A stretch of DNA of 64,000 nucleotides from Stenopsyche tienmushanensis (lineage: Eukaryota; Arthropoda; Insecta; Trichoptera; Stenopsychidae): NCBI GenBank assembly GCA_008973525.1, contig WACJ01000007.1, forward strand, positions 372,001 to 436,000. The letters run 5' to 3'. Made by a program: the position numbers and the translations under genes. Shown in pieces: positions 24,158 through 35,825 of the stretch. Below the pieces are notes generated by a model. That model saw only the letters and a program-made list of their open reading frames with translations. It did not search any database and was not told where the DNA came from. Every line of letters starts with the position of its first letter. The stretch's first letter is position 1.

Positions 24158-27100
24158 ATGGCGGTAGTGAATGTTTTGGAAGATGTCAAAATTGGCGCAA
24201 AAGAAAAGGAGAATGGTCAGAAGAAAAATTGCAGGCCTCACAGCGCTCACGTTTTTGCCACCAGCAGACTCAGTCCAGGTTTTGTCTTTTTCAAAAATCC
24301 AAAATAACGAAATTTCCGATCGTTCGATAGAAATATTTAACGTGAACTTTTTCATTTGAAGACTGTTCATCGGAAGGGCCGAAACAGTATCGCCCGTGGG
24401 TGAGCACCGATAGATGGAAAGAACTGAGAAAGATGGCCGAGAACGCTTCGAAGGAAAAAAAAATATTCCTGATAAAGGGTGGCGGTTTTCCCGCTATAAG
24501 AAATGCGCTTTTGGACAGGGGTTGGATCGAAAAGGTCGACTCTTTGAAGCCGCGGAACAGCAATCTGTATCCGTTCAGCAGCGAGCTTCCGACCCAAGAA
24601 TCGTTGGCGAAGAGTTTAAGTGAGTCGGACAAACTTTTAAAACTCAAATGTGAGAGAGTGATCATGCACAAGTTTCTTGAACACCAACCCATCGACTTTT
24701 TGTGGACTACCAAACGAGACAAATACGACTGGATGCTCGTCAAGAAGGATGTCATCATAAGCAGGTTTTTTTCATTTACAATATTAATTTAAATGCGGGG
24801 AAAACCTTCTGAATCACTTGTTTGTTTGCGATCTTCCCCTTTTATCGAAAAAGCATTAATTTTATATCACGGTCATGAGTTAAAGGGCTACAAATTATAA
24901 ATTCAAAGTATACTTTGAGCTGGATTTTGAATATGCAAATTTGATAAGCGTGACAATAGAAATAAATATATAAAATTTATATTCATTACAAAGAGCAGTG
25001 ATTCACTATTCAAGTCTATGGTCTCTGAAAAATTTTATTTGGGAATAGATCGACATGCATTATATTAAATATATTGAAATATAACTCAAGTATTTGAGGG
25101 TATACGTGATTTTCAATTGATCCAAGTGTTAAACGAATTTTGTATTATTCACTATATATAGTTATGGATACAAAAAAAAACTGATTTTAAGTCGAGATTA
25201 ACCTTTTGAGTAGTGAGGTAATTTAAAATCATCATAAACTTAGATGCTATATTTGTTTGTCCGCCACTTATTATCCGTACAAATCCACTTATCTGTTAGG
25301 ACCGTCGCAGCGCGTATGAAGCTTGTATATAAATAAATAAACACTGTCAATAGCACACAATATTTGGTCATTTCTTCAAGTAAACACTTGAAATCGATTC
25401 ATTATATCATTCAGATATCATTATTAGTCGATAAATTTGGGTTAACGATCTATACAATTATACGATGTATGCAAGATACTCTCACCGTCTCACATTTTCA
25501 TTATCTCTGACCTGCAAGATACTCTTTATATTTCCGTTTCTCTCCAAACTCAAAGCAGTCTTTTCCGTCTGTCTGTCTCCGAGCTCAACGTGTAAGAATG
25601 ATCTTTCTGAGTCACTATAATTCGGACACAACATTATTTCATACCTCTTTAACTCGTTCGTCACTGCATCCACCAATATGCGCGACGGGCGTTCCCCTGC
25701 ACGGACGTTTTCATCCTCCGCTTATAAACGATATAACAAATTATTTAATTTCTATTTAATGGAATTAGCTCATGCAAATATAAAGTAAACAGAATATAAA
25801 AAAAAAATATTATATATAATAAATAAAGACAAAATTGCGGTAGATGCGTTCCGTGGATGACTTTCATAGAAAAAGTGAAGATGAGTTCCATGGATTTTAA
25901 AAACCGCATAACTTTGAAAGGGCTATATAAAATATAACCAAAATCGCATAAAAAAATAATTAAAAAAACAGCAAAACAATAAAGCCGTTAAAAATATTTT
26001 TTTGGTAACATTTAAAGGACGTCTTGCATTAATGGAAAAAATTTAAAGATATCTGACATCTCAAATGCCAGACATATAGTAGAGAAATACTAAATATTTT
26101 AATTACAAACTATCACCGCTATATGATAATATTCGTTGCGGTTTTTGATGACTCAAAATTGCTCTCTTCTTCAGAATAAATAGCCAGTGTCAATAATTAC
26201 CAATAATTCATAATTAGTAAATATGTCACTATAGTCTCTAACTAAAAAATATCACAAAATGGCGACCGTTTAAAAAAAATTCAGTCAAGTCATTTTTTGG
26301 CCTTATTTTGTCAGTTTTAATTTTTTTTAAATAGTTAGAAAATAAATTTTAACATAAATCTTCACTAAAATAGCTATAGCTCCGTAAGTAGTTGGACTTT
26401 TGGAAATTCCTTTGGAGAATGTATTTTTAAATGACAAAATATTAGAAAAATGCAAAAAAACTAAATCATTTTTCTCAAAAATCTAAACTAGAATAAAGAG
26501 CGTGGTCCTAATTCAGCAATAGCAGATGCAATATGATTAACAAAGTCCCAAATTATTATTTTTTTTCCAAATTTCGATTATTGTTGATGATTTATTTCCT
26601 ATTTTATCCAAAATATCTCGTTACCTTTGTCTGTTCGTATTTGCTTTTCTTTACTTTGTTTTCATTAATTTGACTAATGACAGTCATGCTTATCGATCTG
26701 AGATTAAAAAAAACATCTGAGATCACGTCATCTCATCTGAAACATCGGTCCGTCGAATTTGGGACCGATTCATGTTGGGCGACGAGCGTGTTAAGGGCTT
26801 ACGTATTGCCATTTTTCCTGGACGGTATTTTATGTTTTTGGAATGTCCAAATTCTGCGATCAGATTGAATATTCTTTGATCGCGTGTTTCTGCATTAATT
26901 TTCCAAAAATACCAGCGAATATTTAACTAAATTATGACCTGGGCCAGTTCATGATTTTTCGTGGTGAATTGAAAACTATTTTTACTTAAACAGACCAAAA
27001 GATTATAGAAGAGACTCATTTTTATTACTCATTTCATTCACACCAATTCGCGAAATGCTTCGATTTTTTCATATAATTATCACAATTGAAAGCTAGTTTA

Positions 27101-30100
27101 CACAAAAATGCTGATGAGAATATATGACATAAGCTCAAACTAAGCATAATTTATGAAAGTTAATCCTATTTTACAAAAACTATGGTAATTTTCTTTATAA
27201 TGAGAATCATCCAAAACTATGGAATATGAATTGTTAATCATTTCTCTGAAATTAATATTTTCTTCTTTAAAAATTCGCCATCTATAAAAAAAAATCAAAA
27301 AGTAATCTTCTATTTGGGTGAATGTTATTCTTGATTTTGTAAATATTCTGTCGATTGATTATCTTGTAAATCAACACTGTTTGAAAATTCACAAATCAAT
27401 TTTGATAAAAGGATATATATTATTTAAATTTACTATGTTTTCAATTTCTCTAATTTTTTAAATTCATTATGATTAATGACTGATAAGATTATTCACATTA
27501 AGAAATCAAAATATAAATAAAACATCATATAATTTTATGTTTTTTCCATAGATTTTGTAGATCAAACTTCACGTCTAAAGAAGGTTTGTGTGCATCTCTC
27601 AATCAAATGTATTGGTACACTGAACCGGGAGTAGCCAGTATAATGTTTCCGAGATGTTACATTCTACACAACCAAGAACAAATGGATGAATTTGTAGATA
27701 ATTTTAGATTGACTGCATGCATGGGCTTATTGAAATGGTTCATAGCAATGTTTGCCAAGGGAGGTGCCGATGAGGTGGCAACACAAAATGGGAAAGTTCC
27801 GTATGCGGCCATCGAATTTGCCATAGGTCGCATAAACGAATATTTAATGTTTGTCTGTCACAATGACATAGATGAGGTAGAAGATAAATCAAAACACGTC
27901 TGGGAGCATGAATGGGACCAATTTTTAACACACCATTACTTACTTATTCATGAAAATGTTAAATTGATTGAAGACAAAAGCATTTGCACCAGGTTAATAT
28001 GCTGCAACATAAGCAATATTTAATTTAAATATAAAGTACAATTTTTTAAAATGATTGGTTTTAGTACGTTAGAAAGACGTTCAGCTAAAACATTAACATC
28101 GATTGCAAAATATTGGCCGCAGATGGATCTAGATGGTATTATGAACATTTGGATAGTAAAACCTGGAAACAAATGTCGCGGACGAGGAATACAATTGATG
28201 AACAACATTAAAGATATTATTGGAATTGTTAATTTACCGATGACGGCCAAAACAAGATTTGTCGTTCAAAAGTACATAGGTAATTTAATTTTATAAGATT
28301 TTTAATAGCATATAATAAATTCATTATTGTACAATAAACTCTCATTTTAGAAAATCCATTAATAGTTTACAATACAAAATTTGATATACGTCAATGGTTT
28401 TTAATTACAAGTTCACAGCCGTTAACAATATGGATGTACAAGTAAGTTTAACGTTAACAAAATGCTAACTTTAAAATATATAGCAAATAATGCATTCGTA
28501 TTTTAAATTTGCTTTTCAGAGAAAGTTACTTGAGATTTAGTTCTCAGCTTTTTAATTTAACGAATTATCATGAATCTGTTCATTTAACCAACAATGCAGT
28601 ACAATCCAAATACAAAAATAACAACCAGCGGGATAAAGCACTACCGGATGAAAATATGTGGGATTGTCACACGTTCAAAACATATTTAAGGTATTTAATC
28701 AATATATAGATTATCAAAAGGAATATTATTTTATAAAACCAAGTACCTGAAAATATTTTTAGACAAATAGGCAAATCTGGAATTTGGGAAGATAGAATAT
28801 ATCCTGGTATGAAAGAATGTCTTATAGGTACTATGCTTGCTTGTCAAGATTCAATGGATCGGCGACAAAATAGTTTCGAGCTGTATGGGGCAGATTTTAT
28901 GTTGACTGAAGATTTTACTCCGTGGTTGATTGAAATTAATTCAAGCCCAGATTTAGCACCAACAACGAGTGTCACAGCAAGATTGTGTCCACAGTGTTTA
29001 GAAGATGTAATAAAAGGTTGGTTCATATATATATCATTATTTAACTTTAGCATAAATCATTAACAATAATATAATTTTTATCAATTCAATATGATGTAAA
29101 CAGAAGTTTTATATTTGTAATACTGTAATTTTGTATGATTTAAAATTTTAGTTGTAATCGATAGAAAGGCTAATCCAGAAGCTAGCACAGGAATGTTTGA
29201 GCTAATATATAAACAAATTGTTCCAAGAGCACCTGCATATTTGGGTCTTTCACTTGCTGTTAGTGGGAAGAAAATATTTAAAAAAATAAAAACAGAAAAA
29301 GTCAAGATTGAAAGAGAGCCTACGCCCGTAGCACCAAAGCCAAAACCTGAAGAAATTCAACAAACTAATGCTGAAACGCCGACATATAGCAGTCCATTAA
29401 TGCCAGAATTACTAGCATGGCTACAGCCTTATAGTTCAGATACAAACGTTGATGTAACTAAAGAATTTGATAAAAAACCTGTACCCACAGTTCAAAATGC
29501 TTTAACAGTTGTTAAATCAGGACTTTTATTAAAAACGTCTACCAAAAAGCGAAAATCAACGTCTCATACGTCCACCCGTAGAAGTGCAAAAAAAGACAAG
29601 AGCGCTAAATGTAAGACTCCAGTCTCAAATAACTACTGTTGTAGAAATGATTCAGAATTAAAAACGTCAACTACTTATAAAGAATGGCGAAAAGTAAAAA
29701 CAAACGAAAAGAGTATTGTAGAAAAAATATATTGGCAAGATCCGAACACCATTAAATCAGTGGGGAACAAAAGATGTTACATAGAACCAGCCGCATGGGA
29801 ACGAGACACAGCGAGCATACTACGATCATGCTCATCTTCAATCCTACAAGGCGGAACTAAACCTGAAAGTAAACAGTTATTGCAGATCACACCCAGAGTT
29901 TTCAGTCCGGGAATTGTCAACTTCAATAAAGCATGTCAATTACGCAAAAACTCCGAAGCGGATGCAGCGAAAGCATATTCGAGCTTCGGTTTGAATATTA
30001 AGCGATTAATTCATTATAAAAGAGAGAGTAAAAAGACACAAGACGCTGAAAATAATTCCAAGAAGAATGGTCCATTTTGCGGTCCATATAAAACTATCAG

Positions 30101-30131
30101 CACTCCGGAAATGAATTCTAATCAAATCTGA
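24158..30131 (+). CDS. TTLL3: Tubulin glycylase, TTLL3 type (copy A), 8 exons
   Basis: ATP-grasp tubulin-tyrosine-ligase-like enzyme; the family adds the first glycine to glutamates of tubulin tails on axonemal microtubules. Exons: 24158-24278, 24362-24764, 27552-27992, 28065-28279, 28351-28441, 28520-28690, 28763-29016, 29152-30131; all junctions are GT..AG and phase-consistent, giving 891 aa. Visible motifs: the family block around [12 protein letters not shown] (about 175-190), the ATP-binding block NIWIVKPG...RGRGI (about 349-364), [15 protein letters not shown], and the metal/ATP-binding end ELYGADFM and [12 protein letters not shown] (about 520-545). The last exon adds a basic, low-complexity tail of some 300 residues with no domain I recognise. 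The core is seen and certain. The first exon (ATG at 24158, 83 bp intron, AAG acceptor) is inferred from phase only; translation could begin elsewhere. Intron 2 (2.8 kb) contains two TTAA transposons. A possible AATAAA lies at 30162. Confidence 0.9.
25198..25652 (-). mobile_element. R1 repeat, complete copy, in TTLL3-A intron 2
   Basis: TTAA at 25198-25201 and 25649-25652; left end TTAACCTTTTGAGTAGTGAG. Best-kept R1 copy, inverted relative to the one at 50-397. Its right TTAA is also the left TTAA of the next element. Confidence 0.75.
25649..26794 (-). mobile_element. R0 element, copy III, in TTLL3-A intron 2
   Basis: TTAA at 25649-25652 and 26791-26794; ends TTAACTCGTTCGTCACTGC and (inverted) TTAACACGCTCGTCGCCC. 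At 1146 bp it is the longest copy without the hAT insertion. It shares the CGACGGGCGTTCCCC subterminal block and the ATTTCTATTTAATGGAATTAGC block with copy I. No transposase frame. Confidence 0.75.
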
Positions 30132-30167
30132 AAGGACATTTAAAAACGTCCCAAAAAACATAATAAA

Positions 30168-31215
30168 TTATGTGAATAGTGGAATCGCCAAATGTGTTCC
30201 ATAGACGATGATGATAAAAAGCAAAATTTGCACTCAGTTTAGACGCTAACAAATGATGTTCATTATGGGAACAAATAACAAATTGATTGGTGGTTTGAAA
30301 TTACAAAAAAAAAGATTTATCTGATGCCATCCTGAATAGTTTTTTATAGGCAAAGCATAATTATATAGACGCTATCAAACTTTGGGCTTTACTAAAAGAA
30401 AAATATAGATTAACATTCAATCCATATCAAAGAACTGCTTGCATTTTCAATGAAGTGTTTTATAAATTCTTTAAATGCTGAAAAGCTAGAAAACTAATGT
30501 GTAAAAATTATTATTGTATAAAGATATTTCAAATACATTTTGCTGTACGAAAATATGTTATTTATAATGTTGAATTTATCTGAAATATATTTATTAAACT
30601 GTTTATATAGATTTTTCTTAATATCGTACCTGCGTTTATTTGATCTGAAAAGTCGAAATTCATCATTTTCAGATATACCCGTTTCAATATTTGAATTGAG
30701 ATCTATTGATGAAGGTCCTGGTCCTGGGCCAACGCCTTCTTTATTTTGTAATTAGGCCTTGTGTGGCGAGCAGTTTGTTTAATGTTATACATTGTGTTGA
30801 TGTTGAGTTGGAATAACACAGAAAATTTTAAAAATAAACATGTAAAATTAACAGAAGATAGTACTAGCCTAATTAACAGGAGAGATAGACTAAATCTAAC
30901 TATGCTATGCTAAACTGTACATTACAGTTTATATATATATAATTATGTTTTGAAGGGTTTATACGCAATTTATACAAGCGAATGAAGAGATAGCTAGGAT
31001 GCATCGAGAGAAGAGGGATGATAAGCCGTTGATGCTTCGGTTGTGGGAATAGTGAGTAGTTCCCTTTTTTGGGGTATCGATAAGGTCTAATTTTTCTGTT
31101 GAAATTACAATTAAGTATGGCTCTGAGTCTCATTATCCAGCTGCTCGAGTATGAGTATTTTGAACTAATGAAAGGGAATTGAAAAAGTTAGAGGAGAGCT
31201 TGATAATGTGGTCTT
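30168..31215. other. Spacer after TTLL3-A, AT-rich
   Basis: 3' flank of TTLL3-A. From about 30900 it may include the 3' end of the minus-strand LINE fragment. No gene seen. Confidence 0.4.
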
Positions 31216-31915
31216 TTAGAAGGGGAATGTTGGCTTCAAAGTGGACTTGAGAGTTTCGGAGATACCAAGGCACCCCAGACGCTCTGCGAATTGCGATGTT
31301 TTGAGTAGTTTGGGCTTGTCGCTCTGTTGATATCCCCAGACAAGCAAGGCATAGGTCATGATTGGACAGATTAAGGATTTATAAATTAGTAATTTGTTGT
31401 TATAGGAGAGTTTACTTTTGATATTTAGGATGGGATAAAAGGAGGCTATGGCACCGCGCGTTTTTTGTTGGTTTGGTCTATGTGAGGATGCCAGGTGAGA
31501 CGACCCCAGATACCTGATTTGCATCACCCAAGGGATGATAGCGGATGGGAAAGTGAGTTTTGGAAGAGGAGGAGGTTTCTTTCTTGATCGCTTTCTTGAG
31601 CTGTTTACCAATGATGGCTGTACTTAGAGACTGTGACATTATGGCGGTATCATCTGCGTAGAGAGCGATCGAGTCAAGAGGGTGAATTGATTTAGAGATA
31701 TTGCTAGTGTATAGAAAAAATAGAAGGGAACAAGAATGGAGCCTTGAGGGACAACAACAGATATGGGTCGAGGATTGGAAACAGTATTGGAGACTGGCTC
31801 GGAAGGAACGATCGGAAAGGTGACTGTAAATAATGTGAATGATGGAGTTCTTGAAGCTGAAGGAGATAAGTTTGAACATTTGTCCCTCATACCAGCGCGT
31901 ATTAGTCACTTGCAC
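31216..31915 (-). pseudogene. Jockey-like LINE reverse transcriptase fragment
   Basis: Minus-strand pieces in shifted frames. Upstream part with an altered V-P-Q-G-S-I-L-x-P motif (31639-31890 frame), then the catalytic L-Y-A-D-D-T-A box (near 31640-31660), then KLSYNNKLLIYKSLICPIMTYALLVWG and a degenerate C-terminal part. Spacing and the IYKSLIxPxxTYA block fit the jockey/CR1 group of non-LTR elements. The endonuclease domain, start and tail are not seen. Frameshifted and dead, between the two TTLL3 genes. Confidence 0.85.
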
Positions 31916-32461
31916 TTGTTAACAAAGCACATACGTATTTTGTGTGGGTACCTAATTTTCTATAGTGTGGTCCCTATCGCGACACTATAGAAGGGTTGGC
32001 TGTACAGCATCAGATGACCAAAATTGACAATGTTGAAAAATAAAATATTACAAATTTTAAAGAGATAAAAAAAACCAGTAAATTAAAAACCTATGAACAG
32101 TAAGTGGTTTATTTCAAAGATAGTCAAATTATAAATTCTCCAACATTTATAATTAATAAAACAAAGGAACATTTATCAATGTATTTCATTTGAATAAGTA
32201 GAACCATTTTCTAGGCTATTCAGGCAGTAAATTTCCAATAAATTGCTTCTTAGTGAGTTACTATATTCCTATTATATAACAAATTAAACAAAACTATATA
32301 TTTATTATTGTTTTTAATTCTATAATTAAAGTTCTCGTTTGACTAAAAAGTACAATACGTTTTACATTTCTATAAATCTAATATTAGCATACTGCTAATA
32401 TGTTTAAGTAATATTAAATTGAATTTCTATAGCAAAATTATTTATATTTGTCATCAGAATC
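31916..32461. other. Spacer upstream of TTLL3-B with a hairpin
   Basis: 31961-31993 can fold into a hairpin (arms TTCTATAGTGT and ACACTATAGAA, loop about 13). The rest is AT-rich. The TTLL3-B promoter should lie here; no clear core element. Confidence 0.4.
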
Positions 32462-35048
32462 ATGTCAAATAAGCAAGATTGTCTTAATAACAATAAGAAC
32501 CAACTACTGAGAGTATCTAAATTCCACATTAAAAAAATTGACATTTTACTCGATAAGATTGCAGCAAATAGAAAAAAATACAATATGTTGTTAAAAATAG
32601 CCAAGCAAGCAATGGCAGAAAACAAAATTTTTATGATAAGCGGTAACTTTTGCACTTTAAATAATTCTTTAAAAAAAAGAGGGTGGATAGAAAAATTAGA
32701 AAAAGAAAAATTGTACGCATTAAAAAAAATGATTTACACTTCTAACATGAAAAACATTGATCATCTATTGGAAACCATTGCATTGTCGCGTATGGTTCGA
32801 AATCATTGTCCGGATTTTATGTGGAATGTCAAAACAGAACATAAAAATCGTTCGAGCAATAATTTAATCAACAAAATAGAATTGAACGACTACATTTTCA
32901 CTCGAAAAAATGGTTTGAGCAAACTGAAAAACATCAAGCAATGGTTTTGCATCGAAGACGTTTCAACGATAAATATTCCGCGCACATATGACGCGTTTGA
33001 TTCAGACGATCTGGAAGAGTTTAAATCAGACTATAAATTGACTGCATGCACGAATCTACTTAAATGGTTCAATAAACGATTTTCCGATGAACAATCCGTC
33101 TCGATTGAAGGTAACGTACCTTATTCAACTGTGAAGTTTGCTTTGAGGCGTTGCAAATCTTACATTACACACCGAGAAAATGATTATCAAAGGAAAAAAA
33201 TTAACGCTAAAAAATGGTCTGAATTTTTGGAAAATTCACAAATATTAATAAAAAACGCGGACGATTTGAAACACGACGATGATATTCAAAATGATATTAA
33301 ATATTCAAATGAATTGCTGGAGCATTTAAAAAAATATAATCCACAATTACACTGTGACGGAATATTAAATATTTGGATAATAAAGCCGTCGAATTGGTGC
33401 CGAGGCAGAGGCATTAAATTAGAGTCTAATTTAAATAATATTATCAAAGAATGTACACGCTCTTTTAACAATAACTATGTGATACAAAAATATATAGGTA
33501 AGCCAATGAAAATCTTTCCTGTTTTTGTCTCTTGTTGTGTATCATTAGATTTTAAGATATCCATACAAATACAACAATAAGAGATACAAAATGCATTAAA
33601 GATTTTGATTAAATTCTTAAATAATCTCATTATTCCTTTCTTATAAAAAATATTTATATTATAGAAAAACCTTTCTTGATACATAATACAAAATTTGATA
33701 TACGGCAATATTACATCATATCAAACATTTATCCGCTCACTCTTTGGATGTATAAAAATTGCTACATGCGGTTCAGTTCGCAGAATTATGATTTAAAGGA
33801 TTTCCATGAAAGTATACATTTAACAAACAACGCAGTCCAATGCAAATACAATGTTTCCAATCGGAGAGATAAACATCTTCCCGAATGCAACATGTGGAAT
33901 TTAAATCAATTCAAAAACTATCTAACGTCGATCGGATACGATATGGCATGGGATGAATTGATATATCCGGAGATGAAAAAAAATATCATCGGAACCATGT
34001 TGGGATGCCAAGCGGGAATGGCAATGAATCGCAATACATACGAATTATACGGATGCGATTTCATTTTGGATGGGAATTTAAAGCCTTGGTTAATAGAAAT
34101 TAATTCACATCCCGATTTATCAGCGACGACGCCGGTAACATTTGAAATTTGCAATGAAGCACTCGGAGATCTCGTAAAAGGTAAGCGTGCGTGCTGGAAA
34201 ATAATATTATTTTTTGCACGAAATAAATGCATATATTCAAACTGAAAATTAGAAGCATAATTTCCTTCATTAGATATAATTTTCTGTCAACTTCCTAAAA
34301 ATTCTTTAACGGACTTTTCATAATTATTTGGTATTGGTGCAAAATACTCAAACCTATTTTTCATCTCTAATTATAGGATTTTGTAAAAAGATATCCAATA
34401 CCGAAAGATTTTCACATGCATTTAATTCAGGTTTTTATCCCTTAGCTCATAAGCAATTTGTTTTTACACACTGCCAATTTTTCAATCTTAAAAATTATAA
34501 TTATATCATCCGCTTTTATTGATCCTTTATAGATGTATGTTTTAAATCAAAATATTTTTTATTGTCTTTGATATTTTCATTTGACCGAAACATCTCGCAG
34601 TATATTACAAATGATTCTAGTGACAAATGTTACGTTCTTTTTTCTCAAACAGATATTTGAAATAAATTAGTCACTACGTAAAGATTCATTGTAAATAACA
34701 TATGCAAATTATAGTCCACTTTAATGATATAAAACATGTTTTGAAAGATTCACTTGATATATTACAACTGATCATTGAAAATGGTTGAAATAAAAACAAT
34801 GTTCTTTTCTGATACATCTCATAATAAAAGTAGTATTATAATGTATTTCAATTTAAACATTATTACATTGTGGTATTTGTTGTTTTGCAGTTATAGTCGA
34901 TAAAAAAATTGATTGTCGAGCATCAACCGGTGATTTTGAATGCATTTATAAGCAAACTATTACTAAATCAATTAGTAGTTTCATCATCGGAGATCTAACA
35001 GTACACGGAACTAAACTCTCAAAGAAACATATTATGGCTATGGATTAA
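32462..35048 (+). CDS. Second tubulin glycylase, TTLL3 type (copy B), 3 exons
   Basis: Tandem paralogue of the gene 2.3 kb upstream, same strand. Exons 32462-33497, 33665-34180 and 34891-35048, both introns phase 1, product 569 aa. It carries the same ATP-grasp blocks: NIWIIKPSNWCRGRGI (about 302-317), [23 protein letters not shown] and [12 protein letters not shown] (about 480-495), so the catalytic core looks intact. It differs from copy A in having one large first exon (1036 nt) covering what copy A splits over several exons, a shorter N-terminal part, and only about 50 residues after the last intron, ending before the long basic tail of copy A. The start ATG is the first in a frame that stays open for 372 codons. 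Copy A and copy B keep introns at the same two sites (after QKYI/G and after D-V/L-I/V-K). AATAAA near 35119. Drosophila has two TTLL3 genes (TTLL3A, TTLL3B); which one this matches needs a tree. Confidence 0.9.
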
Positions 35049-35541
35049 TTCAGAAAAAAAATACAGCTAAATTCACAACATTTAAATTAAAATACATTTA
35101 CACAAATTATTGTATTACAAATAAAAGTAACAAAATAAATTCATAACTATTATACAAGTATGTACATCTCTAAGAATTATGATATTGCTGGGTTTATTTT
35201 TATAATACAACATTTATTGTAATACAGTGATGAGCACGATTTAAAAATAACGTTCAATCGATTAAATATTACATCTGCTCTCATTACAATATTTTTATAT
35301 CAATGCTCACCACTGCAATAGTAACATAGCTACAGGAAATTAATAAAACACAGGATAGTTTTATTCCTATTTATTGACAAATATTGTACTGAAATTCACG
35401 TCTTTCCACTGTTGATTACATTAAATAATTTTAGCTGTATGAAATAATCGTGAGCTATGACAGAATTATGCATATTTCAGTGTGTACGTAAACAAAATTC
35501 CGGAAACATATATATATATATATCAGCCTGATGCTACACTT

Positions 35542-35573
<32 letters not shown>

Positions 35574-35825
35574 ATTTTGTATGTGTATAAATATTACTTT
35601 TTGTGCATTAAAACTATGAATGTGTAATCAAATTATAACAAGTAACAACCTAGGAATACAATCAGTTGTAAAAGATACCTATAAATAATGCAATGTCTGT
35701 GTATCGTGTTTCCACATAAATGTGTAAAAGCAAGGCTTAAAAACACTTAACTTTGAGTCACTTCACAGAACACACATTTTTCACATAAAAAATAACTAAA
35801 ACCTATCTTAAAATTAATTGCAAAC
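35049..35825. other. Tail-to-tail spacer TTLL3-B / ARGLU1
   Basis: AATAAA for the + gene near 35119. Contains the microsatellites listed separately. No further gene. Confidence 0.5.
35508..35573. repeat. (TA)n and (TA)n(TG)n microsatellites
   Basis: 35508-35523 is (TA)8. 35541-35573 is TA repeats passing into TG repeats. A 17 bp non-repeat segment separates them. They lie in the presumed ARGLU1 3' UTR region. Confidence 0.85.
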
